The notes below the pieces were generated by a model. That model ran no database searches, had not been told where the DNA came from, and saw nothing but the letters and a program-made list of their open reading frames with translations. Below are positions 23,570 through 36,098 of a stretch of DNA of 64,000 bases, piece by piece. Location: contig CANNZV010000436.1 of assembly GCA_947561585.1 (NCBI GenBank), forward strand, positions 186,001 to 250,000, in the 5' to 3' direction. The translations under genes and the position numbers were made by a program. This stretch comes from Caprella mutica (taxonomy: Eukaryota; Arthropoda; Malacostraca; Amphipoda; Caprellidae). Every line of letters starts with the position of its first letter. The first letter of the stretch is position 1.

Positions 23570-24100
23570 AGTCGATTCAATGCCGTTTGCTGTCAAATTC
23601 GTAGCGCTAACGTGGGTATCGACTTAGCAGGGTACGGTCAAGAGCCCCCCGGTCATGAGCCCCCCTCACTGTTTTTTTTTAATCCTGATTTACCTAGTTA
23701 AACAAATGAAGATATACTTAGATAGAAATAACTGAGAGTTGCGAATGTAGTTTGTTGTATCCGCTAGTTTGTTGTTTAATGATTGTTTAATGACCTGGCA
23801 GGGGGGGGGGGGGGGTTCGGATATACATATATATTTTATGTTTAATCAGTAATGAACTACAAAAGTGTCAATATGGATTAAATAATATAGGTAAATAAGG
23901 ATTAAAAAACAGGGGGGGAGGCTCATGACCGGATGTGGGGGGGGGGGAGCTTATTCCTACACCCCGACTTGGCAACCATTTCGACTCATAGTAGATATCG
24001 GAACATCTGTATCTAAGTGATATCTGAATTTACACTTCGAGTAGAAACACGAAAACCGATACATGGATTTAACAGCATCATCTTGACGTAGGTATGTCTG
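23570..24100 (+). repeat. CCCAACAAAC-family arm (alpha unit) split by foldback copy B
   Basis: GTCGATTCAATGCCGTTTGC, then GTAGCGCTAACGTGGGTATC, then (after the insertion) GCAACCATTTCGACTCATAG match the uninterrupted copy at 29299-29560 and the reverse copies at 32660-32925 and 34120-34402. Confidence 0.75.
23630..23965. mobile_element. FB-like foldback element, copy B
   Basis: The 336-bp element is inserted in the alpha unit with flanks GACTTAGCA (23621-23629) and GACTTGGCA (23966-23974), eight of nine identical. The uninterrupted unit at 29299 shows a single GACTTAGCA. The left end GGGTACGGTCAAGAGCCCC matches copy A's right end, and the right end TTATTCCTACACCCC matches copy A's left end, so B is in the opposite orientation. 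The core is the same as in A, but the terminal arrays are short. Confidence 0.9.
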
Positions 24101-24109
24101 TTACGTGTT

Positions 24110-25119
24110 ACCTTATAAACTATACCCAATAATTAATACACTCATAGGGGACAACGGCAGTTGTAAAGATACGAGCGGACATGCTATTGTATACTGGATC
24201 AACGTAAAGTAAACGATACTGGAACATCGGTTGTTGAACAGTGTTCCTCCAGTACCCTAAAACGAAATGGATAACCAATCAAGTGATATTTCGATGGTCA
24301 GTGCATTTATTGTTATGAATCTATTCTAAACTGCATATTGTAAATAAGCCCCGAGAGGTTCCTGAAGCTGTCTTTGGTGAATGGAAGAGAAGGGGAGTGC
24401 CGTCCCTTGGGTCCCAAACTGTTGTAATTTGGATTATGTATTGTCTATTTTATGTTTATCATGTTTTTAACTCTCCATGCAGTTTTAGAGGATAGCACTG
24501 GGCTCTACAATTACGAGATCTTAGATTTTGTGTTAGGTAGGCTCGTAAGCTTCATTTACTATCACCTCTTCATTTCCCTCTTCCATCCTTGAGTGCAGCC
24601 ACCGGTGCTTGTGACATTTTTGTCACATTCCTCGGTAAGTGACAGCATTCACGAAGAAGCTTTTCAGTATCCATGAGCGTCGTTACTTTGTCCGTGTAGC
24701 CACTTTCCTTTCTGACTGCTTCTTCCAGTCCCTTGTATTTATTTTCCTTTTGACGTCAGCAACATAGCCTTTAGTTCCGTAAATAATTTAAAGTTGATGG
24801 GCTATTTAACATGTTCCATTTTAGAGTAAATTCAGCGTTATCGGACGGTTCCACATTTTCGGATATGAATTAAATGAATATAGTAATTATCATTATTTAA
24901 TTCTTACTTAAATTGGTATCCATGATACCAATACGTTAAATACAAGTTTAGAAATAAAAATCAATACCTAAATCATTTTGCTACGTAAAATGCAGAACCC
25001 CATATCCGATAACTTGAGCTGTCACCTAGAGCCATAAGCTGCAAATGAGAAGATTAAAATTCATGGATTCCCATTATAGATAATTAAACTTAACGTGGTA
25101 ATCGGACTCAATAAATATA
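24110..25119 (+). repeat. ~1.1-kb repeat unit (delta), copy 1
   Basis: It runs from AACTATACCCAATAATTAAT through the reverse of the GACGTCA repeat (about 24340-24790) to ACATGTTCCATTTTAGAGTA and CATATCCGATAACTTGAGCT. Copies 2 and 3 are inverted (31500-32560 and 33000-34060), and copy 4 is direct (34403-35513). A Tc1 element interrupts its right end. Confidence 0.8.
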
Positions 25120-26533
25120 CAGTCTTGAACAAAAGTATTTGGTCTCCTTAGTTTTTCACGGTTTTGAATTGTAAAAGTTTATGTATATTTTTTGCAATTG
25201 AGAATATGGTGCATTCTTCAATATCTGACAGTATTAATATTATGTTTACCGTGAAGCAACCTGTAAGGAATTTTTATTCCATATAATACTATCTTCACCC
25301 ATATGCCACGTTCAGATCATTGTTTTTTTTAAGCTTTTTATCGTGAATTCTTCCAGGTAATTTAAGTATAAGCATAAAAACATGCCCAAAAAATGGAACT
25401 AAGTGAATTTGAGAGAAGATAAATCATTGTGCACCATAAAGATGGGCTCAGTAAAACAAAAATCGCTGAAAATGTGAAATGTTCGAGATGTGCAGTTCAA
25501 ACAACTTTAAAACGGTTTATGGACACTAAACATATTAAAACTGTACAAAAATCAGGTAGAAAGAAGAGCACATCACCTCGTCATGACCTATCTCTTATTA
25601 TCAGGCAGTCACTTAAAAACAGGAGAAAAACATCTTCAGAGCTGCCTGCAGATTTTAACGAGGAGAGCGAAATTTCTGCCAGAACATTTAGAAGAAGGAT
25701 GGTAGATCATTGTCTGAGAGAGTGTAAAACTAGAAATAAGCCGTTCATATCTGAGACCAATAAATAGAAGCTTCTCCAATGGGCCAAAAATCACTCGGAT
25801 TGGACAAGCGAGCGAGCAATGGTCTAAGCCCTATGGTGATCTGGTCTGATGAAAGTAACTATGAGGTATGTTAACCCAATCATCTAGTAAAATTACCAAT
25901 TGAAGCGCTCAACTTTATTGCAGTTTTTGTCCTGATAATGACCTATGAATAATATTTCAATGTTTTACTTTTTCCCTAAGATTTTTGGCCCCTATGGCGC
26001 AACCTATGTTCCTCCCTGAATTGGGGAGGCTTATAAGGCTGAATGTCTGGTCCCAACTGTAAAACATGGCGGTGGCTCCGTGATGGTATGAGCCTGCATG
26101 TTTTCCTCAGGGCCCGGTGAAATGATTTTTGTCAAGGAAGAATGACTTCAGCCACTTACAGCCACGGTTTCTGAAGTATTGTGCCCATCAAATTATTGCC
26201 ATTTTACACCCGTGATAGTCTCCAGACAACATTATCTTCCAACAAGACAATGCTCCATGCCACACAGCCAAGAAAAACAGTGACTGGTTCGAGGAAAAGA
26301 CCATCAGCATGATGAAGTGGCCAGCTCAGATCCACGACCTGAACCCTATCGAGCACTTGTGGGGAACTCTTGGAAAAGCCATTAGGAACATCCCAATTAA
26401 GAACAAAGATCTGTTATACCAAATACTTATATAGTAGAATGGGGCAAAATTAATCCTGGAAATTGTAAAAGGCTCCATTCCTAACCGCATAAAGGCGGTT
26501 ATTAAAGCCAAAATGGGATTGACCAAGTATTAG
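25120..26533 (+). pseudogene. Tc1-like transposase pseudogene (DD34E)
   Basis: The left inverted repeat CAGTCTTGAACAAAAGTATT follows a TA. The coding part starts at ATG 25393, breaks at a TAA eight codons later (25420-25422) and resumes with a helix-turn-helix-like region. A further stop lies at 25765, with frameshifts around 25825. Catalytic motifs remain: WSDES near 25842-25856, QQDNAPCH near 26240-26263 with exactly 34 residues to the glutamate of NPIEHLWG, and a C-terminal KAKMGLTKY ending at TAG 26533, close to the usual Tc1 ending. Bases 25866-25980 look like a spliceable intron because removing them joins SNYE to IFGPYG. The right inverted repeat is missing. This is a dead copy. Confidence 0.9.
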
Positions 26534-26800
26534 AATAGTTGTTTATTGATTAATATGAAACATTCATTTGATTAGAACTATAGTTTCATAAAAGCGGTGC
26601 TTGTCTGTATTGTTCTATTCACTTTAAAATTTAAGTATCTCCGAGTAATTTAAATAGTAATTTTTCTAGGAAAATACATCCACGGTGGCACAGTGATAGA
26701 GGTACAGGCAAGAGGACAGATGGCCACACGTTCGATACCCGGACGCATCACTTCATTTTTTCCCATTTAATTTATGTAAAACATTATGCAACATTAATCC
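26534..26800 (+). repeat. tRNA-derived SINE-like segment, copy 1
   Basis: Bases 26680-26752 contain an A-box-like TGGCACAGTGATAGAGG and a B-box-like GTTCGATACCCGG spaced as in a tRNA gene, followed by CATCACTTCATTTTTTCCC. There is no functional tRNA fold with an assignable anticodon. Related reverse copies lie at 30037-30110 and 30921-30998, with a truncated one near 36.72 kb. Confidence 0.6.
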
Positions 26801-27395
26801 AATTCATATGCACCTAAACGTACAGTACGTTATATCAATAAAGTAAGATTTTTCGATTTCAATTAATTTATTTATTGTGCAAGTGGATATCGTTTCGAAG
26901 CATATTAGATATATAATTAGGCGTCTGTTCAATGCAGAATCCCTATGTATGTTGGATGTCGTAATAAATATAATGTACAGTGAACTTACATCTATAGTGA
27001 ACTCCTGTATAGTGAACTCCTGTATAGTGAACCATCCTGAATAGTAGAGTCCTCTATAAGTCTATAGTGAACTAATTGAAGTTCACCATAGAGGAGTTCT
27101 AATGTATAACATATAACGTGAAAATAACAGAATAAAGAAATTCTAATTATTGTTTCACCAAAGGAAACTATAAATAAATATAAATCTTTCTATTCAACGC
27201 TGTTATAACGGTATCTCTTCGAGGCCAAATATACTTGATATGATGCCGTTTAGCGGTGCAAGCGAATAGTGGATTAATGTCTACTAGATGTCACCATGTC
27301 TAATTTGTTACTGGTGTTCGATGTCGGAGAAGCAGTTATACAGAATCGTTTAGACATCGAATCGATACATTCATGTTTCCTGGGGAGGACCTTTA
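26801..27395 (-). repeat. CCCAGCAAAC-family arm (beta unit), copy 1, with insertion
   Basis: CAAGTGGATATCGTTTCGAA, AACGCTGTTATAACGGTATC and GTCTAATTTGTTACTGGT match copies at 29.61-29.93, 30.51-30.83 and 36.86-37.17 kb. About 200 bp is inserted near 26978-27184. The insert carries repeated TATAGTGAACTCC words and flanks of ATAAATATAA; its ends resemble pogo/Tigger-type termini, which is tentative. Confidence 0.65.
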
Positions 27396-27720
27396 AGTTG
27401 TAGTACAGTTAATATTAAACTTAAGAAAATTGGTCCTAAATCAATTCAGAACATTTAATTATGTAATATTAGTAAATCCTTAACTCATTAAAATTTATTT
27501 AAAGGTCCTCTCCACTCTTAATTTAAAAATTCTGGAATTGCTTTAAATATGTAGAACTAAGGTTATATAAATTATGTATAACAGTAAACAGAATTTAAAT
27601 CGATCACGTATTCTGTTCACAATTAATTATATAAGAAATATTCACATTTTGCTTTTTTTCATTCTGAGATTCATAAGAAGATAAAGGCCCCATAATTGAG
27701 TAGGTATGTTCGTTCGTATA

Positions 27721-28977
27721 TAGGGTAGGATCTGGTCATCAATGGGACAAAAGACACAGAAAGATTGATATTTCATTTACTATGGGCAAAGTATGAAAAA
27801 TAAAAAATCCATGTGCAATATAGATATTCCTCGAATGCTATCACATATTCTGTTGACTAGAAAAAATTAAATAAACAAAAAAAATTGTCCCATTGCACTG
27901 GTGAACAATGGGACATACCCTGGTGAACGATGGGACAGTTTATCAAATTTGTTTATTGTAGAGGTTATGGTCAAATTTCAAGTTCGAATTATCTCTTTAT
28001 GTTGTCCCACACTTAGTTGGTTCATATAATATCAGTTTAATGTCCTTCAGCTTCACCGAAGCCATGTCAGGAACATTTGGAAAATTAAGCTCATTGCACT
28101 TGAATCTTCGCCTAACATCAATATTTCGTATATATCTTTTTCATGCTTTTGGCTAACAAAATACGTTTTAGAAGTCGCATAGAATTCTACAAAAGCATTA
28201 GTTCTTCAGACAAATGGATCAGTTAGATTAAGAGTTCTTTACCAGACCAAGAACAATAGTTCACAGGCCATCTACGGCGGATACTTTATTAAGTGATTTC
28301 CTTAGTTGCACCAGCAAAAAACTTTTCTTTCTCTGGTGTATCAGTTGCAATCATGCAGCGTCTTTTTTTTTATTAGTGAAATTTGTTTTCTATGCAGTGT
28401 TTTGTGATGACCTCAGATTGCTAAAGCCCTTGAACATGGTCGAAAGTCCCGCTTCAGCTGGAAGCTCTGTTTCTACAAGAAGCCCTGAAGCTTCAATTCA
28501 CGTTATTGTATCAAAATTAGATATTTATTGATTCATATGGTATAACTAGACGGTTTGGTTGAAAATACGGCACTGTCCCATTGTTAACCAAATTTTCTGT
28601 CCCAATGATCACCATGACGCCATTTTGAAAACATGGGTATAGCGGTTCAACTACAAAAGTATAAAGGCATTCCTTTCATATGATCATATTTTATATATTA
28701 CTTAATATTGTAGAAAAATGCCGTAAGCTTATATGTTAAATAACAAGATTTATAACAATTGAAACAAATTACGAAAAATTTAGTTTTCCCACCTCTAAAA
28801 CACGTTTTCGCTTTTACACAGAACTGACTGCACCCAACCGCTGAATGCAATGCGAGTGAATGCATTGAAGTATGCCTAATTTACCACTAAGATTTCGTTA
28901 AAAATTACCCTCAAATAAAAAAGTTATTCAGCATGTCCCATTGTTCCCAGTGTCCCATTGATGACCATCCTCCCCTA
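27721..28977. mobile_element. ~1.26-kb inverted-repeat element, CATCAATGGGACA ends
   Basis: The left end TAGGGTAGGATCTGGTCATC pairs with the right end GATGACCATCCTCCCCTA, and both continue through AATGGGACA in inverted orientation. It interrupts the TTAA MITE at a TA-rich point (TATATATA in the intact relative). Further GGGACA/TGTCCC words sit at 27888-27935 and 28935-28955. A decayed reading frame on the - strand around 28.0-28.4 kb could not be assigned. Confidence 0.65.
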
Positions 28978-29609
28978 CATAGTACATACTTATTCAAATG
29001 CAGTGTTTTCAAATAAACAGTTCTCTAGATAGGAAAAATGTTATGATATATGAAAACTATTAGTAAGAAATACTCAATTAGGTACTTGGATTCTTTATGT
29101 GGATCAATAATCTTGGAATCAGCTTTGTTATTGTTTTGAATTTGTCGGATCTAGTAAGCCTATCGCACAAGGGGCTTTTTCTTTGCTTGAAATTCAGAGG
29201 TGTAGTAGAAAGAACGGAAACAAATCTTAAATTACATATTATAATATTACTATATAACCAAATTTGAAATGGTTTGCAGTTTTATAATCAGTTACCTTCC
29301 CAACAAACATATGAATGTCGATTCGATGCCGTTTGCAGTCGAATTCGTAGCGCTAACGGTGGGTATCGACTTAGCAACCATTTCGACTCATAGTAGATAC
29401 CGGAATGTCTGTTTCTAAATGATATCTTAATTTACACTTCGAGTAGAAACACGTAAACCTATATATGGTTTTAACAGCATCAAATTGACGTCGGCATGTC
29501 TGTTTCCAGACGATATCTGAATTTATACTTCATTCGACCAGAAGTGCAAAAACAAAAAAATAGTTTCAAATTTGGAAATTCATTTTCTTATCTCCCTGTT
29601 TTATAATAC

Positions 29610-31450
29610 GTATACCCAGCAAACATGAATGAATCTATTCGATGTCTAAACGACTCTGTAAAACTTCTCTTCCGACATCGAATACCAGTAACAAATTAGA
29701 CATGGTGACATCAAGTAGACATCAATCCGATATCCGTTTGCACCGCTAAACCGCATCATATCAAGTATATTTGGCATCGAAGCGATACCGTTTTAACAGC
29801 GTTGAATAGAAAGATAAATTACGACATCCAACATACATAGGGAATCTCCATCGAACAGACGCCTAATTATATATCTAATATGTTTTGAAACGATATCCAC
29901 TTGCATCCAATAAATAAATTAATTAAAATTGAAAACTCTTACTTCATTGATATAACGTACTGTACATTTAGATGCATATCAATTTGATTTTTGTTACATA
30001 TTGTTATGTGTAAATTAAATGGGAAGAAATGAAGTGATGTGTCCTGGTATCGATCGTGGGACCCTCCGTCTTCGTGCCTGAAACTCTGTCACATTGCCAC
30101 CGTGGATGTATTAGGCTGAAAAAAAAATTTGATATTAAACGACCCGGAGATACTTAAAGATATTTTAAAGTGAAATAGAACAATACAGGCAAGCACCGCT
30201 TTTTTAACCAAAATCACAACTTATTCTTATTACAAATAGTAAAGAGTTGGTTAAATTTTTATATAATTGTAACTCCTTAAAATTTTCGTTCCTTCTGAGT
30301 TCAAATTAAAGAAAATGTTTTGAGGTCACGACTTAGAAGAAATTAATATATAATTAGATTTTTATAATTATTGTGTTTCATTGAACAAACAGGAATTTTG
30401 TGCTCTGTGAAATATTTTTAGCAGTAAGGTATATGTTCCAAGTTATTAATAGGGTCTATATTTTCGAACACGTGATAAAGGAAAATATAATATAATTATT
30501 ATTTAACTACTACCCAGCAAACAAGAATGTATCTATTCGATGTCTAAACGACTCTGTATAACCTCTCTTCCGACATCGAATACCAGTAACAAATTAGACA
30601 TGGTGACATCAAGTAGACATCAATCCGATATCCGTTTGCACCGCTAAACCGCATCATATTAAGTATATTTCGCATCGAAGCGATACCGTTATAACAGCGT
30701 TGAATAGAAAGATAAATTACGACATCTAACATACATAGGGATTCTGCATCGAACAGACGTCAAATTATATATCTAATATGCTTCGAAACGATATCCACTT
30801 GCATCCATAAAATAAAGAAATTAAAATTGAAAATTCTTACTTCATTGATATAACGTACTGTACATTTAGATGCATATCAATTTGATTAATGTTACGTGTA
30901 AATTAAATGGGAAGAAATGAAGTGATGTGTCCTGGTATCGTTCGTGGGCCCATCCGTCCTCGTGCCAGTACCTCTGTCACATTGCCACCATGGATGCATT
31001 TGACTAATAAAAAATTTTGATATTAAACGACCCGGAGATACTTAAAGATATTTTAAAGTGAATAGAACAACACAGGCAAGCACTGCTTTTATTACCAAAA
31101 TCACAACTTATTGTTATTACAAATAGTAATGAGTTGGTCAAATTTTTATATAATTGTAACTCCTTAAATATTTCGTTCTCTATGAGTTCAAATTATAGAA
31201 AATGTTTTCAGGCCACGACTTAGAATAAAGATGAAAGCTCTGTGATGCATTAATTAAAATTAATAGATCATTAAATTTTTATAATTATTGTGTTTCATTG
31301 AACAAACAGGAATTTTGTGCTCTGAGAAATATTTTTTGCACTAGGGTATATATTTCAAGTTATTAATAGGGTCTATAATTTCGGACACGTGATAAAGGAA
31401 AATATAATAATTATTATTTAATTACTATTTAATTAGAAGCAAAATAGCTG
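29610..31450. repeat. Two direct copies of a ~0.9-kb beta/SINE block
   Basis: The segment from 29610 to about 30480 is repeated from 30511 to about 31400. Each begins CCCAGCAAACA(T/A)GAATG, passes through GACATCGAATACCAGTAACA and the reversed SINE-like B and A boxes, and continues to GACCCGGAGATACTTAAAG and ATAGGGTCTATA. This is a local tandem duplication with a few small length differences. Confidence 0.8.
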
Positions 31451-31499
31451 AAGGTATGAAACCAAATGAAATAAAAGTTAAATAACGATTATTATATAT

Positions 31500-34402
31500 A
31501 GATTTATTGAGCCCGATAACCACTTTAAGTTTAATTATCTATATTGTGAATCACTGAATTTCAATTGTCTCATTTGCAGCTTTTGGCACTATGGTGAAAG
31601 CTCAAGTTATCGGATGTGGGGTTCTGCATTTTATGTGGAAAAATTAAAAAAATCTAAACTTGTATTTTACGTACTGGTATCATGGATACCAATTTAAGTA
31701 AGAATTGAATAATGATAATTATTATTAGTTATTTCTTACATATTCGAAAATGTGGAACCGTCTGATAACACAGAATTTACTCTAAAATGAAACATGTTAA
31801 ATAGCTCATCAACTTTTAATTATTTACGTTAAGTAGAGGTTTAACGTCTGCTTCGGAACCAAAGGCCATGTCGCTAACGTCAAAAGAAAATGAAATACAA
31901 GGGACTGGAAGAAGCAGTGAGAATGGAAAGTGGCTCCATGGACGAAGTCACGACGCTCATGAATGCTGAAAAGCTACTCCGTGAATGCTGTCACAATTAC
32001 CGAGGAATGTGACAAAAATAGTCACAAGCACCGGTGGCTGCACTCAAGGATGGAAGAGGGAAATGAAGAGGTAATAGTAAATGAAGTCTACGAGCCTACA
32101 TAACAGAAAATCTTAGACTTCATACGTCCCCTTAGACCCTAGCGCTATCCTCTAAAACTGCATGAAGAGTTAAAAACATGAAAAAACATAAAATAGACTA
32201 TACATAATCCAAATTACAACAGTTTGGGTCCCAAGGGACGCCACCCCACTTCTCTTCTATTCACCAAAGACAGCTTCAGGAACCCCTCGGGGCTTATTTA
32301 CAATAAGCAGTTTAGGATAGATTCATAACAACAAATGCACTGGCCATCGAAAAATCACTTGATTGGTTATTCATTTCATTTTCACGGTACTGGAGGAACA
32401 CTGTTCAACAACCGATGTTCCAATATCGCTTACTTTACGTTGATCCATTGTACAATCGCACTAGCGTGCTAATGCCTTATCGTACCTTTACAACTGCCGT
32501 AGTCCCTTATAAGTTATAAGTGTATTAATTTTAAAAGGAGCACTACGTTATAGAAAGGTACAATCCAATTGAATAGAAATAATTACTACATTTCTTCACG
32601 TATCATAAAACAGGAAGATGAGAAGAAAATGAATTTCAAAATTTGTAACTATTTTTTTAAAACTACGTATCTGTTTTCGCACTTCTGGTCGAAGTATAAA
32701 TTTAGATATCGTTTGGAAACAGACATGCCGACGTCAAGATGATGCTGTTAAAACCATGTATCGGTTTTCGTGTTTCTACTCGAAGTGTAAATTCAGATAT
32801 CATTTAGAAACAGACATTCCGATATCTACTATGAGTCGAAATGGTTGCTAAGTCGATACCCACCGTTAGCGCTACGAATTCGACAGCAAACGGCATCGAA
32901 TCGACATTCATATGTTTGTTGGGTATTTAATTCGTAACATAATAACTGAAGGTATGATACCAATTGAAATAAAAGTTAAATAATGATTAAATATAGATTT
33001 ATTGAGTCCGATTACCACTTTAAGTTTAATTATCTATAATGTGAATCACTGAATTTTAATCGTCTCATTTGCACAGCTTTTGGCACTAGGTGAAAGCTCA
33101 AGTTATCAGATATGGGGTTCCGCATTTTACGTAGAAAAATTATTTAGGAATTGATTTTTATTTCTAAACTTGTATTTTACGTACTGGTATCATGGATACC
33201 AATTTAAGTAAGAATTAATTAAAGAATTATATTTATTTCTTATGTATCCGAAAATGTGGAAACGTCCGATAACACTGAATCTACTCTAAAATGGAACATG
33301 TTAAATAGCCCATCAACTTTTAATTATTTACGTTAAGTAGAGGATTAACGTCTGCTTCGGAACCAAAGTCCATGTCGCTGACGTCAAAAGGAAATGAAAT
33401 ACAAGGTACTGGAAGAAGCAGTCAGAAAGGAAAGTGGCTCCATGGACAAAGTTACGACGCTCATGGATGCTGAAAAGCTACTCCGTGAATGCTGTCACTT
33501 ACCGAGGAATGTGACAAAAATGGTCACAAGCACCGGTGGCTGCACTCAAGGATGGAAGAGGGAAATGAAGGGCCGATAGTAAATGAAGCCTACGAGCCTA
33601 CCTAACACAAAATCTAAGACCTCGTAATTGTAGAGCATAATCCTAGCGCTATCCTCTAAAATTGCTTGGAGAGTTAAAACATGACAAAAATAAAATAAAC
33701 GACACGTGATCCGAATTACAACAGTTTGGGACCCAAAGCACGCCACCCCTTCTCTTCCATTCACCAAAGACAGCTTCAGGAACCCCTCGGTGCTTATTTA
33801 CAATAAGCAGTTTAGAATAGATTCATAACAATAAATGCACTGACCATCGAAAAATCACTTGATTGATTACCCATCTCATTTTCACGGTACTTGAGGAACC
33901 CTGTTCAACAACCAATGTTCCAGTATCGCTTACTTTACGTTGATCCAGTGTACAATAGCACTAGTGTGCCAATGTTCCATCGTACCTTTTTAACTGTCGT
34001 TTAAAGGGAGCATTACGTACGTTATATAGAAAGGTACAATCCAATTGAATAGAAATAATTCCTACATTTCTATAAATATTAGAAAAAAGGGAGATAAGAG
34101 AATGAATTTCCAAATTCGAAACGATTCTTTTAAAACTACGTATCTGTTTTCTTTTCGTACTTCTGGTCGAAGTATAAATTCAGATATCGTTTGGAAACAG
34201 ACATGCCAACGCCAAGATGATGATGTTAAACCCATCTATCGGTTTTCGTGTTTCTATCCGAAGTGTAAATTCAGATATCATTTAGAAACCGACATTCCGA
34301 TATCTACTATGAATCGAAATGGTTGCTAAGTCGATACCCACCGTTAGCGCTACGAATTCGACAGCAAACGGCATCGAATCGACATTCATATGTTTGTTGG
34401 GT
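31500..34402 (-). repeat. Delta copies 2 and 3 with alpha arms, inverted
   Basis: Delta copies at about 31500-32560 and 33000-34060 are each followed by an alpha arm ending TTCATATGTTTGTTGGGTA (32913 and 34390). The pair is a direct duplication, and both are inverted relative to 24.1 and 34.4 kb. Each contains a full GACGTCA repeat with the reading KYK(G/V)LEEAV in the + frame. Confidence 0.8.
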
Positions 34403-35513
34403 AGGAATGTAGGACTAATTTCTATTCAATTGGATTGTACCTTTCTATATAACGTACGTTGTGCTTCCTTTAAACTATACCCAATAATTAATACACTTAT
34501 AGGGGACTACGGCAGTTGTAAAAGTACGATCGGGCATTGACACGCTAGTGCAATTGTACAATGGATCAACGTAAAGTAAGCGATACTGGAACGATGGTTT
34601 TTGAATATATTGTTCCTCCAGTACCGTGAAAATGAATGGATAACCAATCAAGTGATTTTTCGATCGCCAGTGCATTTATTGTAATGAATCTAGCTATTCT
34701 AAACTGATTATTGTAAATAAGCCCCGAGTGGTTCCTGAAGCTGTCTTTGGTAATGGAAGAGAAGTGGGGTGGTGTCCCTTGGGACCCAAACTGTTGTAAT
34801 TTGGATTATGTATTGTATATTTCATGTTTACCATGTTTATCCTGTTTTTAACTCTCCATGCAGTTTTAGAGGATAGCGCTAGGGTTGTGCTCTACAATTA
34901 CGTACGAGATCTTAGATTTTGTGTTAGGTAGGCTTGTAGACTTCATTTAATATCACCTCTTCTTTTCCCTCTTCCATCCGGGCCTTGAGTGCAGCCACCG
35001 GTGCTTGTAACCATTTTTGTCACATTCCTCGGAAAGTGACAGCATTCACGGAGTAGCTTTTCAGTATCTATGAGCGTCGTGACTTTGTCAATGGAGCCAC
35101 TTTCCTTTCTGACTGCTTCTTCCAGTCCCTTGTATTTCATTTTCTTTTAACGTCAGCGTCATGGCCTTTGATTTCGAAGCAGATGTTAAACCTCTACTAA
35201 ACGTAAATAATTAAAAGTTGATGGGCTATTTAACATGTTCCATTTTAGAGTAAATTCTGTGTTATCGGACGGATCCGCATTTTCGAATATGTAAGATATA
35301 AATATAATAATTATCATTATTCAATTCTTACTAAAATTGGTATCCATGATACCAGTACGTAAAATACAAGTTTAGAAATAAAAATCAATACATAAATAAT
35401 TTTTCTACGTAAAATGCACAACCCCATATCCGATAACTTGAGCTTTCACCTAGTGCCAAAAGCTGCAAATGAGACGATTAAAATTCAGTGATTCACATTA
35501 TAGATAATTAAAC
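34403..35513 (+). repeat. Delta copy 4
   Basis: It mirrors copy 3: TCAATTGGATTGTACCTTTC at 34427 is the reverse complement of bases near 34036-34055. Together with the alpha arm they make a palindrome of more than 2 kb centred near 34.2 kb. It ends at the TTAA that received the MITE at 35518. Confidence 0.8.
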
Positions 35514-35517
35514 TTAA

Positions 35518-36098
35518 AGGTCCTCTCCAGGCTCCGGGAAAAAAATGAGTTTATTACATAAAGTTATAGAACTAAGGTCTACGATCATGATTCCGCAAAC
35601 CGCATACAATTTGGTTCAGTATATATTTTATTATTTGCTTTAAAGTTTTTTAATACTCTGTGAGCAACAATCGAGCGAATCTCCAACATGACGCTGAGAA
35701 AGAAGATTGTACAGTCTTTGTTTTGATTTACAAATTTAGATTTTTAAACAAAATATGCGTTTTTAGCCATCTTTTAAGATATTAATTGTTATTAAAAGTA
35801 TATAAACGTTTCTTTAATAAGTTTATCCAAATTAAAACCTTTAAACGAATAATAAATAGATTTATTAAACCAATTACCTAGTTGACAATCAAAACAAATG
35901 GTGTACATTCTTTTTCTTCAGACTGAAAATTAGAAAGTCTGAGGTAAAGTAGGTTTTGTGAAGTTTGGATTATAAAAATCTTTGAAAGCATTTAAAATTT
36001 AAAATATGCTATCAAATTTTATGGGGTTTGCAGTAAAATGTTAAGAAACATTAGCCTCGTTGAATTAAGCAAAAAAAAAATTTGCTTGGAGGGGACCT
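35518..36098. mobile_element. 581-bp TTAA MITE (piggyBac-like), copy 2
   Basis: The ends are AGGTCCTCTCC and GGAGGGGACCT with TTAA at 35514-35517 and 36099-36102. The same spot without insertion, in reverse, near 33020 reads as AAACTTAAAGTGG with one TTAA, which proves the TTAA target duplication. It is closely similar to 5897-6477. Confidence 0.95.

Noticed and set aside
26680..26752. A functional tRNA gene
   Set aside because: Box-like words are present, but the cloverleaf stems and an anticodon loop cannot be drawn convincingly.
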